Shown here one piece after another: positions 34,000 through 42,852 of a stretch of DNA of 64,000 nucleotides. Below the pieces are notes generated by a model, which worked only from the letters and a program-made list of their open reading frames with translations, had not been told where the DNA came from and searched no databases. Each line of letters opens with the position of its first letter. Positions within the stretch are counted from its first letter, which is position 1. Source of the stretch: JBBEAM01 sp942491105 (lineage in GTDB: Bacteria > Pseudomonadota > Alphaproteobacteria > Kiloniellales > DSM-21159); the NCBI GenBank assembly GCA_942491105.1, contig CALNZX010000003.1, positions 124,001-188,000 of the forward strand. Reading direction: 5' to 3'. The position numbers were made by a program, and so were the translations under genes.

Positions 34000-34959
34000 A
34001 TGTCGCTGCTAGAGTCGGATTCCGTCTACAAGCCCTTCAACTACCCCTGGGCCTACGACGCCTGGCTGACACAGCAACGCGTCCACTGGCTGCCGGAAGA
34101 GGTGCCGCTGGCCGACGACGTCAAGGATTGGCAGAAATCCCTGACCGAGTCCGAGCGCAATCTGCTGACCCAGATCTTCCGCTTCTTCACCCAGGCCGAC
34201 GTCGAAGTGAACAACTGCTACATGAAGCACTATTCGCGGGTGTTTCAGCCGACCGAGGTGCAGATGATGCTGGCCGCCTTCTCCAACATGGAGACGGTGC
34301 ACATCGCCGCCTACAGCCACCTGCTCGACACCATCGGCATGCCGCAGACCGAATACTCGGCCTTCCTCCACTACAAGGAGATGAAGGACAAGTACGACTA
34401 CATGCAGCAGTTCGGGGTCGAGACCAAGGAGGACATCGCGACCACCCTGGCGGTGTTCGGCGCCTTCACCGAGGGGCTGCAGCTCTTCGCCAGCTTCGCG
34501 ATCCTGCTCAACTTCCCGCGCTTCAACAAGATGAAGGGGATGGGCCAGATCATCTCCTGGTCGGTGCGCGACGAGACCCTGCACACGCTGTCGATCATCC
34601 GGCTGTTCCGCACCTTCATGGAAGAGAACCCGCGGCTGTGGAGCGAGGAGCTGCAGCGCCGGCTCTATACCGCCTGCGAGACCATCGTCACCCACGAGGA
34701 CGCCTTCATCGACCTCGCCTTCGAAATGGGCGGCGTCGAAGGCCTGGAGGCCGCCGAGGTCAAGCAGTACATCCGCTACATCGCCGACCGGCGGCTGTCG
34801 CAGCTCGGCATGCAGCCGATCTACCGGACCGAGAAGAACCCCCTGCCCTGGCTCGACGCCATGCTGAACGGCATGGAGCATGCCAACTTCTTCGAGAACC
34901 GCTCGACCGAGTATTCCAAGGCCTCGACCCAGGGCACCTGGGAAGAAGCCTTCGAGTAA
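34000..34959 (+). CDS. nrdB: Ribonucleoside-diphosphate reductase, beta subunit (class Ia)
   Basis: A 319-residue protein. All di-iron ligands and the radical tyrosine can be read: Asp67 (TQADVEVNN), Glu98, His101 and Tyr105 (METVHIAAYSH), Glu158 (AFTEGLQ), then Glu192 and His195 (RDETLHT). A retained Tyr in the radical position and the Asp/Glu/His pattern fit the classical tyrosyl-radical class Ia enzyme. It lies 53 bases after nrdA, whose NrdR/DnaA-like control it should share. The C-terminal tail that docks into NrdA is present (EYSKASTQGTWEEAFE). Confidence 0.94.
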   Translation: MSLLESDSVYKPFNYPWAYDAWLTQQRVHWLPEEVPLADDVKDWQKSLTESERNLLTQIFRFFTQADVEVNNCYMKHYSRVFQPTEVQMMLAAFSNMETVHIAAYSHLLDTIGMPQTEYSAFLHYKEMKDKYDYMQQFGVETKEDIATTLAVFGAFTEGLQLFASFAILLNFPRFNKMKGMGQIISWSVRDETLHTLSIIRLFRTFMEENPRLWSEELQRRLYTACETIVTHEDAFIDLAFEMGGVEGLEAAEVKQYIRYIADRRLSQLGMQPIYRTEKNPLPWLDAMLNGMEHANFFENRSTEYSKASTQGTWEEAFE

Positions 34960-35132
34960 GCCCTCGGGGGCGGGATATCCCAAGCCGATAGGGCTCGCGC
35001 CGCCGGTTTTGCGCTGCGTCACAATTCCCTGCACATTTCACAGATAAGGGGTTTCGGGCGGCGGCGGGCCTTGCCTATGATCGCCCGCGTTAAACCGGCA
35101 CGCAGGGCCGACAATCGGAAGGATAGGTTTTC

Positions 35133-37478
35133 ATGGGCCAGTTCGGCGCGGGGCAGGGATTGCGGCGTCTCGAGGATCAGCGTCTGCTGACCGGAGACGG
35201 ACGCTATACCGACGATGTCGCGCTGCCCGGGCAGGTCTATGGCGCCGTGGTGCGCAGCCCCGTCGCCCACGCCCGGCTCGGCGAAATCGATTGCGCCGAG
35301 GCCAAGGCCGCGCCCGGCGTGCTGGCGGTCTACACCGCCGCCGATCTGGCCGAGGAAAACATCGGCGACATCCCCTGTATCGCCCCGATGAAGGGCAAGG
35401 GCGGCGCGCTGGTCAAGATGCCGCCGCATCCGGTGCTGGCGCGCGGCAAGGTACAGCATGTCGGCGACGCCGTGGCCTTCGTGGTCGCCGAGACCCAGGC
35501 CCAGGCCGAGGAGGCCGCCGAGCTGGTAATGGTCGACTACGACGACCTGCCCGCCGTGACCGACGGCCCGGCGGCGCTGCGGGACGGCGCGCCGGAGCTC
35601 CACCCGGAGGCGCCGGGCAACCTGGCGCTGGACTGGGAGCAGGGCGACAAGGCCGCCGTCGAGGCCGCCTTCGCCCAGGCCGACAGGGTCGCGCGCATCG
35701 AAGTGATCAACAACCGCATCGTGGTCAACGCCATGGAGCCGCGCGTCTGCCTCGGCGAGTACGACGCTACGGCGCAGAAGTTCACCCTGCACACCGCCAG
35801 CCAGGGCACCTTCCGGATGCGCCCGCAGATCGCCGGGCAGATTCTCAATATCCCCGAGGAAAAGCTGCACATCGTTACCCACGACGTCGGCGGCGGCTTC
35901 GGCATGAAGATCTTCGTCTATCAGGAACACGCCCTGGTGCTCTTCGCCGCGCGGCGTCTCGGCCGGCCGGTGCGCTGGTGCGGCAGCCGCAGCGAAGCCT
36001 TCCTCTCCGACAGTCAGGGCCGCGATCACGTCACCAGCGCCGAGATGGCGATGGACGCGAACGGCCGCTTCCTGGGCCTGCGCGTCGACACCGTCGCCAA
36101 CCTGGGCGGCTATCTTTCCAACTTCGGGCCCTATATCCCGACCGCCGCCAGTACGCCGATGCTCTCCGGCCTCTACCGCATTCCCGCGATCTACGCCGAG
36201 GTGAAGTGCGTGCTGACCAACACCGTCCCGGTCGACGCCTATCGCGGCGCCGGACGGCCCGAGGCCGCTTACATGATGGAGCGTCTGGTCGACGAGGCGG
36301 CGCGCTGCGCCGGGCTCGACCGGCGGGAGATCCGTGCCCGCAATTTCATCCGCCCCGAGGACCTGCCCTATGACACCGGGCTCGACCGGGTCTACGACTC
36401 CGGCGACTACGCGCGGCTGCTGCGCGAGGCGGCCCAGGCCATCGACTGGGACGGCTTCGAGACGCGCCGCGCCGAGGCCGCCAGCCGGGGCAAGCTGCTC
36501 GGCATCGGCAGCGGCAGCTACGTCGAGGCCTGCGGCGGCATGGGCAGCGAAACCGCGGTGCTGACCCTCGACGGCGAGGGCGGGATCAACCTGGTGATCG
36601 GCACCATGACCAACGGCCAGGGCCACCAGACCGCCTATGCCCAGCTGCTCAACGACAAGCTCGGGCTCGATCCCGAGAAACTGACCCTGCGGCAGGGCGA
36701 CTCCGAGGTCTCGCTGAAGGGCGGCGGCACCGGCGGCTCGCGCTCCCTGCTGATGGGCGGCGTCGCCATCAACCGCGCCGCCGACAAGGTGGTCGACACC
36801 GCCAAGAAGGTCGCCAGCCACCTGCTGGAAGCCGCCATCGAGGACATCGATTTCGACGACGGCGTGTTTTCCATCGTCGGCACCGACCGGCGGGTCACCC
36901 TGGCAGAGGTCGGCAAGGCGGCGCTCGAAGGCAACACCCCGGACCGCGCGGCCCAGCCCATCCAGGAAACCGGCGACTACGACGCCGAGGCCATGACCTA
37001 TCCCAACGGCTGCCACGTCTGCGAGCTCGAGGTCGATGCCGAGACCGGCCAGGTGAAAATCCGCCGCTATGTGGTGGTCGACGACTTCGGCACGGTGATC
37101 AATCCGCTGCTGGTCGGCGGCCAGGTCCACGGCGGCATCGCCCAGGGAATCGGCCAGGCGCTGCTGGAAAACACCGTCTACGACGACAACGGCCAGCTTC
37201 TGACCGCCTCCTACATGGATTACTGCATGCCCCGCGCCGACGACCTGCCGCAGATCGAGCTGACCCTGGTGCAGGACATGCCCTGCACCACCAACCCCAT
37301 GGGCGTGAAGGGCGCCGGCGAGGCCGGCTGCATCGGCGCGCCGCCGGCGGTGATGAATGCCCTGCGCGACGCCCTGGAGCCGCTGGGCGTTACCCGGATC
37401 GACATGCCGGCGACCCCGGAGCGGGTCTGGCAGGCGATCCAGGACGCCCGCGCGGCCGGCCGGGCCGCCGCCCAATGA
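35133..37478 (+). CDS. Molybdenum hydroxylase large subunit, xanthine dehydrogenase/CoxL family (form II type)
   Basis: A 781-residue molybdopterin-binding subunit. Its active-site loop reads AYRGAGR (Tyr370-Arg375), the form II type. It therefore lacks the AYXCSFR loop of true carbon-monoxide dehydrogenases, and an aldehyde- or heterocycle-type substrate is more likely. The catalytic glutamate is Glu730 in GVKGAGEAG, and cofactor loops such as VGGGFGMK and TNGQGHQTAY are visible. These enzymes need an iron-sulfur and an FAD subunit; neither is encoded in the window, so it is an orphan here. Its stop overlaps the cysQ-like start (ATGA). Confidence 0.9.
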   Translation: MGQFGAGQGLRRLEDQRLLTGDGRYTDDVALPGQVYGAVVRSPVAHARLGEIDCAEAKAAPGVLAVYTAADLAEENIGDIPCIAPMKGKGGALVKMPPHPVLARGKVQHVGDAVAFVVAETQAQAEEAAELVMVDYDDLPAVTDGPAALRDGAPELHPEAPGNLALDWEQGDKAAVEAAFAQADRVARIEVINNRIVVNAMEPRVCLGEYDATAQKFTLHTASQGTFRMRPQIAGQILNIPEEKLHIVTHDVGGGFGMKIFVYQEHALVLFAARRLGRPVRWCGSRSEAFLSDSQGRDHVTSAEMAMDANGRFLGLRVDTVANLGGYLSNFGPYIPTAASTPMLSGLYRIPAIYAEVKCVLTNTVPVDAYRGAGRPEAAYMMERLVDEAARCAGLDRREIRARNFIRPEDLPYDTGLDRVYDSGDYARLLREAAQAIDWDGFETRRAEAASRGKLLGIGSGSYVEACGGMGSETAVLTLDGEGGINLVIGTMTNGQGHQTAYAQLLNDKLGLDPEKLTLRQGDSEVSLKGGGTGGSRSLLMGGVAINRAADKVVDTAKKVASHLLEAAIEDIDFDDGVFSIVGTDRRVTLAEVGKAALEGNTPDRAAQPIQETGDYDAEAMTYPNGCHVCELEVDAETGQVKIRRYVVVDDFGTVINPLLVGGQVHGGIAQGIGQALLENTVYDDNGQLLTASYMDYCMPRADDLPQIELTLVQDMPCTTNPMGVKGAGEAGCIGAPPAVMNALRDALEPLGVTRIDMPATPERVWQAIQDARAAGRAAAQ

Positions 37479-38305
37479 GCGCCGATAGTCCCATCAGCAA
37501 CCAGCCGAACGCGGAGGAGGACCTGCTCGCCGTGCTGCGCGTCATCGCGGAGCGCGCCGGCAAGGAGATCCTCGCCTACTACGTCGAGGCCGAGGAGATC
37601 GTGGTCCGCGAGAAGGCCGACGCCTCGCCGGTGACCGAGGCCGACGAGGCCGCCGAGGCGTTGATCGTCGCGGCGCTGGAGAAGCTGACCCCGCACATTC
37701 CCATCGTCGCCGAGGAATTGGCCGCCGCCGGAAAGCTGCCCGAGAACATCGACCCGGCCGGCGATTTCTGGCTGGTCGATCCCCTCGACGGCACCAAGGA
37801 ATTCATCAAGCGTAACGGCGAGTTCACGGTCAACATCGCGCTGATCCACAATCACGAGCCGATCGCCGGGGTGGTCCACGCCCCGGCCCTGGCGATGACC
37901 TGGGCCGGAACCCGCGAGCCCGGCGCCGCCAAGGGCAGCGCCAGCTTTTCCCAGACCGATCAGCCGCCGATGCAGGTCACGGCGCGCGCGCGCCCGGCCG
38001 AGGGCCTGACCGTGGTCGCCAGCCGCAGCCACAAGGACGACACGCGCCTCAACGCCTATCTCGCCGATTACACCATCGCCAAGCAGGTCGAGGCCGGGTC
38101 CTCCCTGAAGTTCTGTCTGGTGGCGACCGGCCAGGCCGACCTCTACCCGCGCTTCGGCCGGACCATGGAGTGGGACACCGCCGCCGGGCAGGCGGTGCTG
38201 ATGGCGGCCGGAGGTACGGTGCGCACCCTCGAGGGCCAGCCGCTGGCCTACGGCAAGCCGGGCTTCGAGAACCCCCACTTCGTCGCCACTGGCGCCGGGG
38301 ACTGA
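37475..38305 (+). CDS. cysQ: 3'(2'),5'-bisphosphate nucleotidase, CysQ family
   Basis: A 276-residue inositol-monophosphatase-fold enzyme. The metal site motifs are present: a Glu in PIVAEE, the main motif WLVDPLDGTKEFI (two Asp ligands), and a C-terminal WDTAAGQAVLMAAGG with the third Asp. CysQ hydrolyses 3'-phosphoadenosine 5'-phosphate made during sulfate assimilation. Translational coupling to a molybdenum hydroxylase subunit is not its usual setting. No sulfate-assimilation gene is nearby. Confidence 0.9.
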   Translation: MSADSPISNQPNAEEDLLAVLRVIAERAGKEILAYYVEAEEIVVREKADASPVTEADEAAEALIVAALEKLTPHIPIVAEELAAAGKLPENIDPAGDFWLVDPLDGTKEFIKRNGEFTVNIALIHNHEPIAGVVHAPALAMTWAGTREPGAAKGSASFSQTDQPPMQVTARARPAEGLTVVASRSHKDDTRLNAYLADYTIAKQVEAGSSLKFCLVATGQADLYPRFGRTMEWDTAAGQAVLMAAGGTVRTLEGQPLAYGKPGFENPHFVATGAGD

Positions 38306-38324
38306 GCGCGGCTAAAAAGCCGCC

Positions 38325-38873
38325 ATGACGACCAGGCTCGACGCTCCCGAGGAACTGACCACGCAGCGCCTGCTGCTGCGCAAGCCGCGGCTGGCGGACG
38401 CCGCGCCGCTGTTCGCCGCCTATACCTGCGACCCCGAGGTGGTGCGCTACGTCACCTGGCGGGCCCATGCCAGCGAAGCCGATACCCGCGGCTTCCTGGA
38501 ACACTGCCTGAAGGAATGGGCGGCCGACCACAGCTACCCCTACGCGATCTGCCGCCCACAGGCGCCGGAGCTGCCCTTCGGCATGATCCACCCACGCCGC
38601 CGCGCCGCCAGCGTCGAGTTCGGCTATGTGCTCGCCAAGGCGGAGTGGGGCCGGGGCTATATGAGCGAGGCCCTGCAGGCCCTGGCCGACTGGGTGCTGG
38701 CGCAGCCGGGTATCGTCCGGGCCGAGGCCTTCTGCGATGCCGAGAACATCGCCTCGGCGCGGGTCATGGAGAAAGCCGGGATGACCTTCGAGACGGAGCT
38801 GCGCGGCTACCAGGCGATGCCCAACCGGGCGCTGGAGCCGCGCGACTGCCTGCTCTACGCCAGAAGCGCCTGA
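38325..38873 (+). CDS. GNAT N-acetyltransferase, RimJ/RimL type
   Basis: A 182-residue protein beginning with LTTQRLLLRKPRLADAAPLF, the classical RimJ-like start. The acetyl-CoA binding loop is around AEWGRGYMSEALQALADWVL and the last motif ENIASARVMEKAGMTFE. It transfers an acetyl group to an amine, perhaps a protein N-terminus or small molecule. The start has no ribosome site: a six-pair hairpin (GCGGCT-AAAA-AGCCGC, 38308-38323) ends one base before ATG. It follows cysQ by 19 bases. Confidence 0.87.
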   Translation: MTTRLDAPEELTTQRLLLRKPRLADAAPLFAAYTCDPEVVRYVTWRAHASEADTRGFLEHCLKEWAADHSYPYAICRPQAPELPFGMIHPRRRAASVEFGYVLAKAEWGRGYMSEALQALADWVLAQPGIVRAEAFCDAENIASARVMEKAGMTFETELRGYQAMPNRALEPRDCLLYARSA

Positions 38874-38879
38874 CCCGCC

Positions 38880-39251
38880 TCAGACGTGCTGGTCGATCAG
38901 GATCGGGTTGCCGTCGGGATCGACGACCACGCAGCTCGCCGGGCCGCTGCCGTTCTCGTCGGCCTCGCTCTCCAGGGCCACGCCGGCGGCCTTGAGGCGC
39001 TTCTGGATGTCCCGCACGTCGGTGAAGCTGTCGAGCGGCTGCCCCTCGGCGTTCCAGCCTGGATTGAAGGTCAGGATGTTGTTTTCGAACATCCCCTGAA
39101 ACAGCCCGATGGTGCAGCTCGGGCTTTTCATAATCAGCCAGCCCTGGCTGGCCTCGCCGCCGATCGCCGCGAAGCCGAGCGTCTCGTAAAAGCCCCGCGA
39201 GACCGCGAGATCCTTGACCGCGAGACTGACCGAGAAATTCCCCAGTTCCAT
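38880..39251 (-). CDS. VOC superfamily (glyoxalase-like) protein
   Basis: A 123-residue protein with the paired beta-alpha-beta-beta-beta layout of the VOC fold. It starts NFSVSLAVKDLAVSRGFYETLGF and ends SCVVVDPDGNPILIDQHV. Family members bind a metal and act as lyases, dioxygenases or resistance proteins. The specific chemistry cannot be read here. It converges with the acetyltransferase gene, only six bases away, and is followed in coordinates by the ParA-type ATPase on the same strand. Confidence 0.85.
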   Translation of the reverse strand: MELGNFSVSLAVKDLAVSRGFYETLGFAAIGGEASQGWLIMKSPSCTIGLFQGMFENNILTFNPGWNAEGQPLDSFTDVRDIQKRLKAAGVALESEADENGSGPASCVVVDPDGNPILIDQHV

Positions 39252-39296
39252 GCCCTTTTCCCTCCCAAGGCGAAATAGCCCCGGAGAGTTTAGCCA

Positions 39297-39935
39297 CTAT
39301 TTCGCTTTTTTGAGGATTTCCTTGGCCAGCGCCTTGATCTCGGCGGCGGCCTTGCCGCGCGGCTGCACCTCGCCGACGGCGCGGCCTTCCGACAGCGCCG
39401 AGGCGAAGACCACGCGGTTGCCGATCCGCGCCCGCGCCAGCCCGGCGCCATACTGCTTGATCGCGGCGACCATCTCCTCGGTCAGATTGGCGCGCGGCGG
39501 CACCCGGTTGAGCACGATCAGGGCGGCCGTGCCCTCGTCGCGGGCCAGCTCCAGGGTCGGCCCGGTCGCCCAGACATCCATGGGCGAGGGCTGCACCGGC
39601 ACCACCACGAGGTCGGCGGCGCGGATCGCGATGCGGGCCTCGGTCTCGGCATGGGGCGGCGAGTCGATCAGCACGACGTCATGATCGCGGGCCAGGCGCT
39701 CGACCTCGTTCTTGACCCGCCAGCCGGTGATCTGGTTGACCAGCAGCCCGGCCCCGGCGTCGCCGCTCTGCGCCTCGCGCAGGCGGTACCAAAGACTGAG
39801 GGATTGCTGGGGATCGATATCGACCACGGCCACGGACTTACCCGCGGCGGTGAAGGCGACCGCCAGATGCGCCGCCAGGGTGGTCTTGCCGGCCCCGCCC
39901 TTCTGCTGCGCCACGGTAATGATCTTGGCCGCCAT
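39297..39935 (-). CDS. ParA/MinD family ATPase
   Basis: A 212-residue protein with a deviant Walker A motif near the N-terminus (QQKGGAGKTTLAAHLA, containing the signature lysine KGGxGKT). The switch I/Walker A' region is VVDIDPQQSLSLW and the Walker B region VLIDSPPHAET. No parB gene or parS-like site was seen beside it, so it is not obviously part of a plasmid or chromosome partition pair. Stand-alone ParA-like ATPases place protein complexes or flagella in cells. A 9-bp inverted repeat overlaps the stop codon. Confidence 0.87.
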   Translation of the reverse strand: MAAKIITVAQQKGGAGKTTLAAHLAVAFTAAGKSVAVVDIDPQQSLSLWYRLREAQSGDAGAGLLVNQITGWRVKNEVERLARDHDVVLIDSPPHAETEARIAIRAADLVVVPVQPSPMDVWATGPTLELARDEGTAALIVLNRVPPRANLTEEMVAAIKQYGAGLARARIGNRVVFASALSEGRAVGEVQPRGKAAAEIKALAKEILKKAK

Positions 39936-40071
39936 GGGAACTGCGCTCCGCCTATGAGGGAGCCGTCATTGTGCAGGCGCACAACGGTCTTCGCAAGTGC
40001 GGGATACATTGTAGTTACCCCACCCCTTTCACGTGGTAAACTAGCAAGCTACTAAGACACTTGAGAAACCT

Positions 40072-40905
40072 ATGCTTGAGACACTAAAAGTAGAGATAGA
40101 TATTTCAAAACTATCCGAAATCCCTCACACCGGGGTTCGACGGGCTGTAATGTTCTTAGGTCTGGGATTGAATGCGGCGTATAGGGAAGACTTAGTTGAT
40201 TATCAGTTACGGAACTTACCTATTCTGCCAGGGCAGACCGGAATACCAATTGACTTTTTCCCCGACAACCTTCCAATTGAACAAATTAGAAAATACAAAG
40301 AGGAATTCTCTACTTGGATAATATCTTGTGGAATTCGTGAACTTCTCGAGCATTATGCACTATTTCTTGATAAAATACACTTATATTGCCTTCAAACGCT
40401 AGCTTCAAAAAATTTCTCGTTCGCTTTCGATCCGATAAACTCTCACAAAAACTTTGTTCTTAGTAACGGCCTTCCTGGAAAACTCCGACTTCTTAGAGAA
40501 CGGTTTACGATTGATCCGAACTATAGCGATTATATCAAGAAACTATATATTGCTCGAAACTGCCTAACCCATGATCTCGGCATCGTAAAACCTAAACACT
40601 GCGGAGAAAACGGATTGTTTACAGTATCTTGGCGATCTTTTGATGTTATTCTATTTGATAATAAAACCAAAGAAGAAATACCGATACTAGGTGCTATTGG
40701 ATTAACGGTTGAAAATGGCGGGCAAATTTCTATTCGCCCTTGCGTGCGAGAGAAAAAATTCACGCCAGGAGAGAAGATAACGTTTAACCAACAAGATTTA
40801 TGGGAAGTATGTTATTTTTTTAATGCGTTTGCCATTCCGTCAATGACAACTTCGTTTGTAGATTTTTTAAAAAAGAACGACGTTCCGGGCGCCGATACTG
40901 ATTAA
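40072..40905 (+). CDS. AT-rich singleton, HEPN-like motif protein
   Basis: A 277-residue protein in a sharply AT-rich stretch (about 40010-40910) between very GC-rich neighbours, with codon use unlike the rest of the window, so it is surely acquired. No named family is recognised. The middle is helical, and residues 162-167 read Arg-Asn-Cys-Leu-Thr-His (KKLYIARNCLTHDLGIVKP), which fits the HEPN ribonuclease motif R(N/H/D)x3H. A beta-rich tail follows (ILGAIGLTVENGGQISIRPC). HEPN proteins often act in toxin-antitoxin or phage-defence systems, but no partner gene is adjacent. The HEPN call is inference from one motif and its helical context. Confidence 0.75.
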   Translation: MLETLKVEIDISKLSEIPHTGVRRAVMFLGLGLNAAYREDLVDYQLRNLPILPGQTGIPIDFFPDNLPIEQIRKYKEEFSTWIISCGIRELLEHYALFLDKIHLYCLQTLASKNFSFAFDPINSHKNFVLSNGLPGKLRLLRERFTIDPNYSDYIKKLYIARNCLTHDLGIVKPKHCGENGLFTVSWRSFDVILFDNKTKEEIPILGAIGLTVENGGQISIRPCVREKKFTPGEKITFNQQDLWEVCYFFNAFAIPSMTTSFVDFLKKNDVPGADTD

Positions 40906-40909
40906 TCTG

Positions 40910-41644
40910 CTACGGATACGCGCAGGACACCGCCGTCACGTTGAGGAATCCGCGGTTGTCGCCGGGGCGGGCGGTGAAGCGGTATTCGCGATCGCCGGCG
41001 ACCATGGAGTGCTGCAGCGGCAGAAGGCCCTCGACCTCCGAGGCCTCGCCGCCGCCGACCGTGGTGATGGTCATGGTCACCGGCTGGTCCTTGTCGTACC
41101 AGGCCTCGGGATTGCCGCTGGCGTTCTTGGCCGGCTCGCCGCTGGCGGTGACGGTGAGGAAGCCATCGGCGAAGCCCACGGAATCGTTGCCGCCGCCGGT
41201 GTAGGGGGTCTGCACCAGGAAGCGCTTGGTCTCCGGGTTCTCGTCGCAGGACTCGGGCTCGCTGGCGGTGCGCAGCAGGAAGCGCAGACGCTCCTCCGAC
41301 AGCCCCTCCCCCAGCTTGGCGTTGACCAGTTCCTGAACCTCCTGGGCGAAGCCCTGGGGCACGTCGGTCTGGTAGCGCCGCTCCCAGGTTTCCGCCTGCT
41401 GCAGCGCCGTATCCCGCTCCCCGCGCATGGCGGACTCGCTGTCGCGCGCCTCGCTCAGCGCCGCGCGGGTGCCCTGCAATTCGCCGGTCAGACTGGCGAT
41501 TTCCCGGCGGAAGGTCTCGGCGCCCAGCTCATAGGAAAACACCGCCACCACGCCGAGCAGGATCAGCACGAAGAACAGCTTCAGCATGGCCATGCGCCGG
41601 CGGCGCTGACGTTGGTGGCGAGCTTCGTAGAGTCCCAGAGACAT
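40910..41644 (-). CDS. Membrane-anchored coiled-coil protein
   Basis: A 244-residue protein. The start is placed at ATG 41644 (MSLGLYEARHQRQRRRRMA); an open frame continues upstream but reads as noise. A very basic cytoplasmic start is followed by one membrane helix (LKLFFVLILLGVVAVFSYEL, about residues 21-40). A coiled coil follows (IASLTGELQGTRAALSEARD, about 47-90). The C-terminal domain has two Cys residues (ESCDENPETK and VSCAYP) likely to form a disulfide outside the cytoplasm. No family name is known to me. It ends four bases from the AT-rich gene. Confidence 0.7.
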   Translation of the reverse strand: MSLGLYEARHQRQRRRRMAMLKLFFVLILLGVVAVFSYELGAETFRREIASLTGELQGTRAALSEARDSESAMRGERDTALQQAETWERRYQTDVPQGFAQEVQELVNAKLGEGLSEERLRFLLRTASEPESCDENPETKRFLVQTPYTGGGNDSVGFADGFLTVTASGEPAKNASGNPEAWYDKDQPVTMTITTVGGGEASEVEGLLPLQHSMVAGDREYRFTARPGDNRGFLNVTAVSCAYP

Positions 41645-41832
41645 GGATGGGCGATCCCTCGTAAGGCGTGGGAGAGGCGATTCGATGAAAGAAGGAAAAC
41701 AGCACGACCAGCGCGGCCAAAGCAAGGCTGGAGAGGGGCGAAAAGCAGGCATCGCAATTGCCGCCTGCGGCGAGGCCGCCCGCCCCTCAAGCGCCATGGC
41801 CCCGCAGCGTACAGGGTGCTAGCTTCGCGGCC

Positions 41833-42843
41833 ATGACAGAAACACGGATTCTCAGGGCCGAGGAGGGCATGGACGCGGCGGTGGAACTGCTGCGCGCCGG
41901 CAAGCTGGTGGCCTTTCCGACCGAGACGGTCTACGGCCTGGGCGGCGACGCCGGCGACGAGCGCGCCGTGGCCGAGATCTTCCGCGCCAAGGGCCGGCCG
42001 AGCTTCAATCCGCTGATCGTGCATACCCTGGGCGCCGACTGGGCGGCCCGGATCGCCGTGCTCTCGCCGCTGGCGCTGCGCCTGGCCGAGGCTTTCTGGC
42101 CCGGTCCCTTCACCATGGTGCTGCCGCGCCGCAGGCCGGAAGACGGCGGCGCGGCGCTATCGCTGCTGGTCAGCGCCGGGCTCGAGACCGTGGCGGTCCG
42201 GGTGCCTTCGCATCCGGTGGCGCGGGAGCTGCTGCGCCGCGCCGCCCGCTTCGTCGCCGCCCCCAGCGCCAACCGCTCCGGCGGGGTCAGCCCGACCACC
42301 GCCGCCCATGTCGCCGAGGGTTTGGCCGGCGAGGTCGAGATCGTGCTCGACGGCGGGGCCTGCCGGGTCGGCCTGGAATCCACCGTGCTCGACGTGACTG
42401 GGGACCGGGCGGTGCTGCTGCGCCCCGGCGCCGTGACCCGGGAGATGATCGAGAAGGTCGCGGGACCGCTGGCCGCGCGCGAGGAACACGGCACGATCTC
42501 CGCGCCCGGCATGCTGGCCAGCCACTACGCCCCCGCCCTGCCCCTGCGGACGGAAGCGCGGGAGGTGGCGGCCGACGAGGCCCTGCTCGCCTTCGGCCCC
42601 GAACCCCTGCCGGACTCCCTGCGGGGCGCCGCCAAGACCCTCAACCTCAGCGCCCAGGGCGACCTGACCGAGGCGGCGGCGAACCTCTTCGCCATGCTGC
42701 GCGCCCTCGACGACCCGGCTTTCAGGGGCATCGCCGCCATGGCGGTACCGCGGGACGGGCTGGGCGCGGCGATCAACGACCGCCTGGCCCGCGCCGCCGC
42801 GCCGCGCCCCTCCGGGGTGGCGGCGGACAAGGCCAAGGCCTAG
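41833..42843 (+). CDS. L-threonylcarbamoyladenylate synthase, Sua5 type
   Basis: A 336-residue protein. The start at ATG 41833 was taken because family homology begins at once (ILRAEEGMDAAVELLRAG). The YrdC/TsaC core is plain: GKLVAFPTETVYGLGGDA, KGRPSFNPLIVH and FWPGPFTMVLPR. The carboxy-terminal Sua5 domain (about 215-336) is also present, which separates it from short TsaC. It makes threonylcarbamoyl-AMP for the t6A modification of tRNAs reading ANN codons, an essential step. No ribosome site is evident, so the mRNA may be leaderless. Confidence 0.93.
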   Translation: MTETRILRAEEGMDAAVELLRAGKLVAFPTETVYGLGGDAGDERAVAEIFRAKGRPSFNPLIVHTLGADWAARIAVLSPLALRLAEAFWPGPFTMVLPRRRPEDGGAALSLLVSAGLETVAVRVPSHPVARELLRRAARFVAAPSANRSGGVSPTTAAHVAEGLAGEVEIVLDGGACRVGLESTVLDVTGDRAVLLRPGAVTREMIEKVAGPLAAREEHGTISAPGMLASHYAPALPLRTEAREVAADEALLAFGPEPLPDSLRGAAKTLNLSAQGDLTEAAANLFAMLRALDDPAFRGIAAMAVPRDGLGAAINDRLARAAAPRPSGVAADKAKA

Positions 42844-42852
42844 GTTCAGGCC

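Noticed and set aside
35019..37475. 818-codon open frame antisense to the CoxL-like gene
   Set aside because: The composition is Gly/Asp/His-rich noise, while the plus strand encodes a complete enzyme with active-site motifs.
35133..37478. Carbon-monoxide dehydrogenase
   Set aside because: The active-site loop is AYRGAGR, not the AYXCSFR of true CO dehydrogenases, and the small and medium subunits are missing.
39270..39310. GCGAAATAG/CTATTTCGC inverted repeat followed by TTTTTT
   Set aside because: The loop is 18 bases, it overlaps the ParA-type stop codon, and no plus-strand transcript clearly ends there; not called as a terminator.
39297..39935. ParA-type ATPase as evidence for a plasmid or integrated element
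   Set aside because: No parB, parS-like repeats, integrase or replication gene nearby; chromosomal stand-alone ParA proteins are common.
40072..40905. A HEPN-MNT toxin-antitoxin pair
   Set aside because: No nucleotidyltransferase or other small partner gene is adjacent; only the single gene is present.
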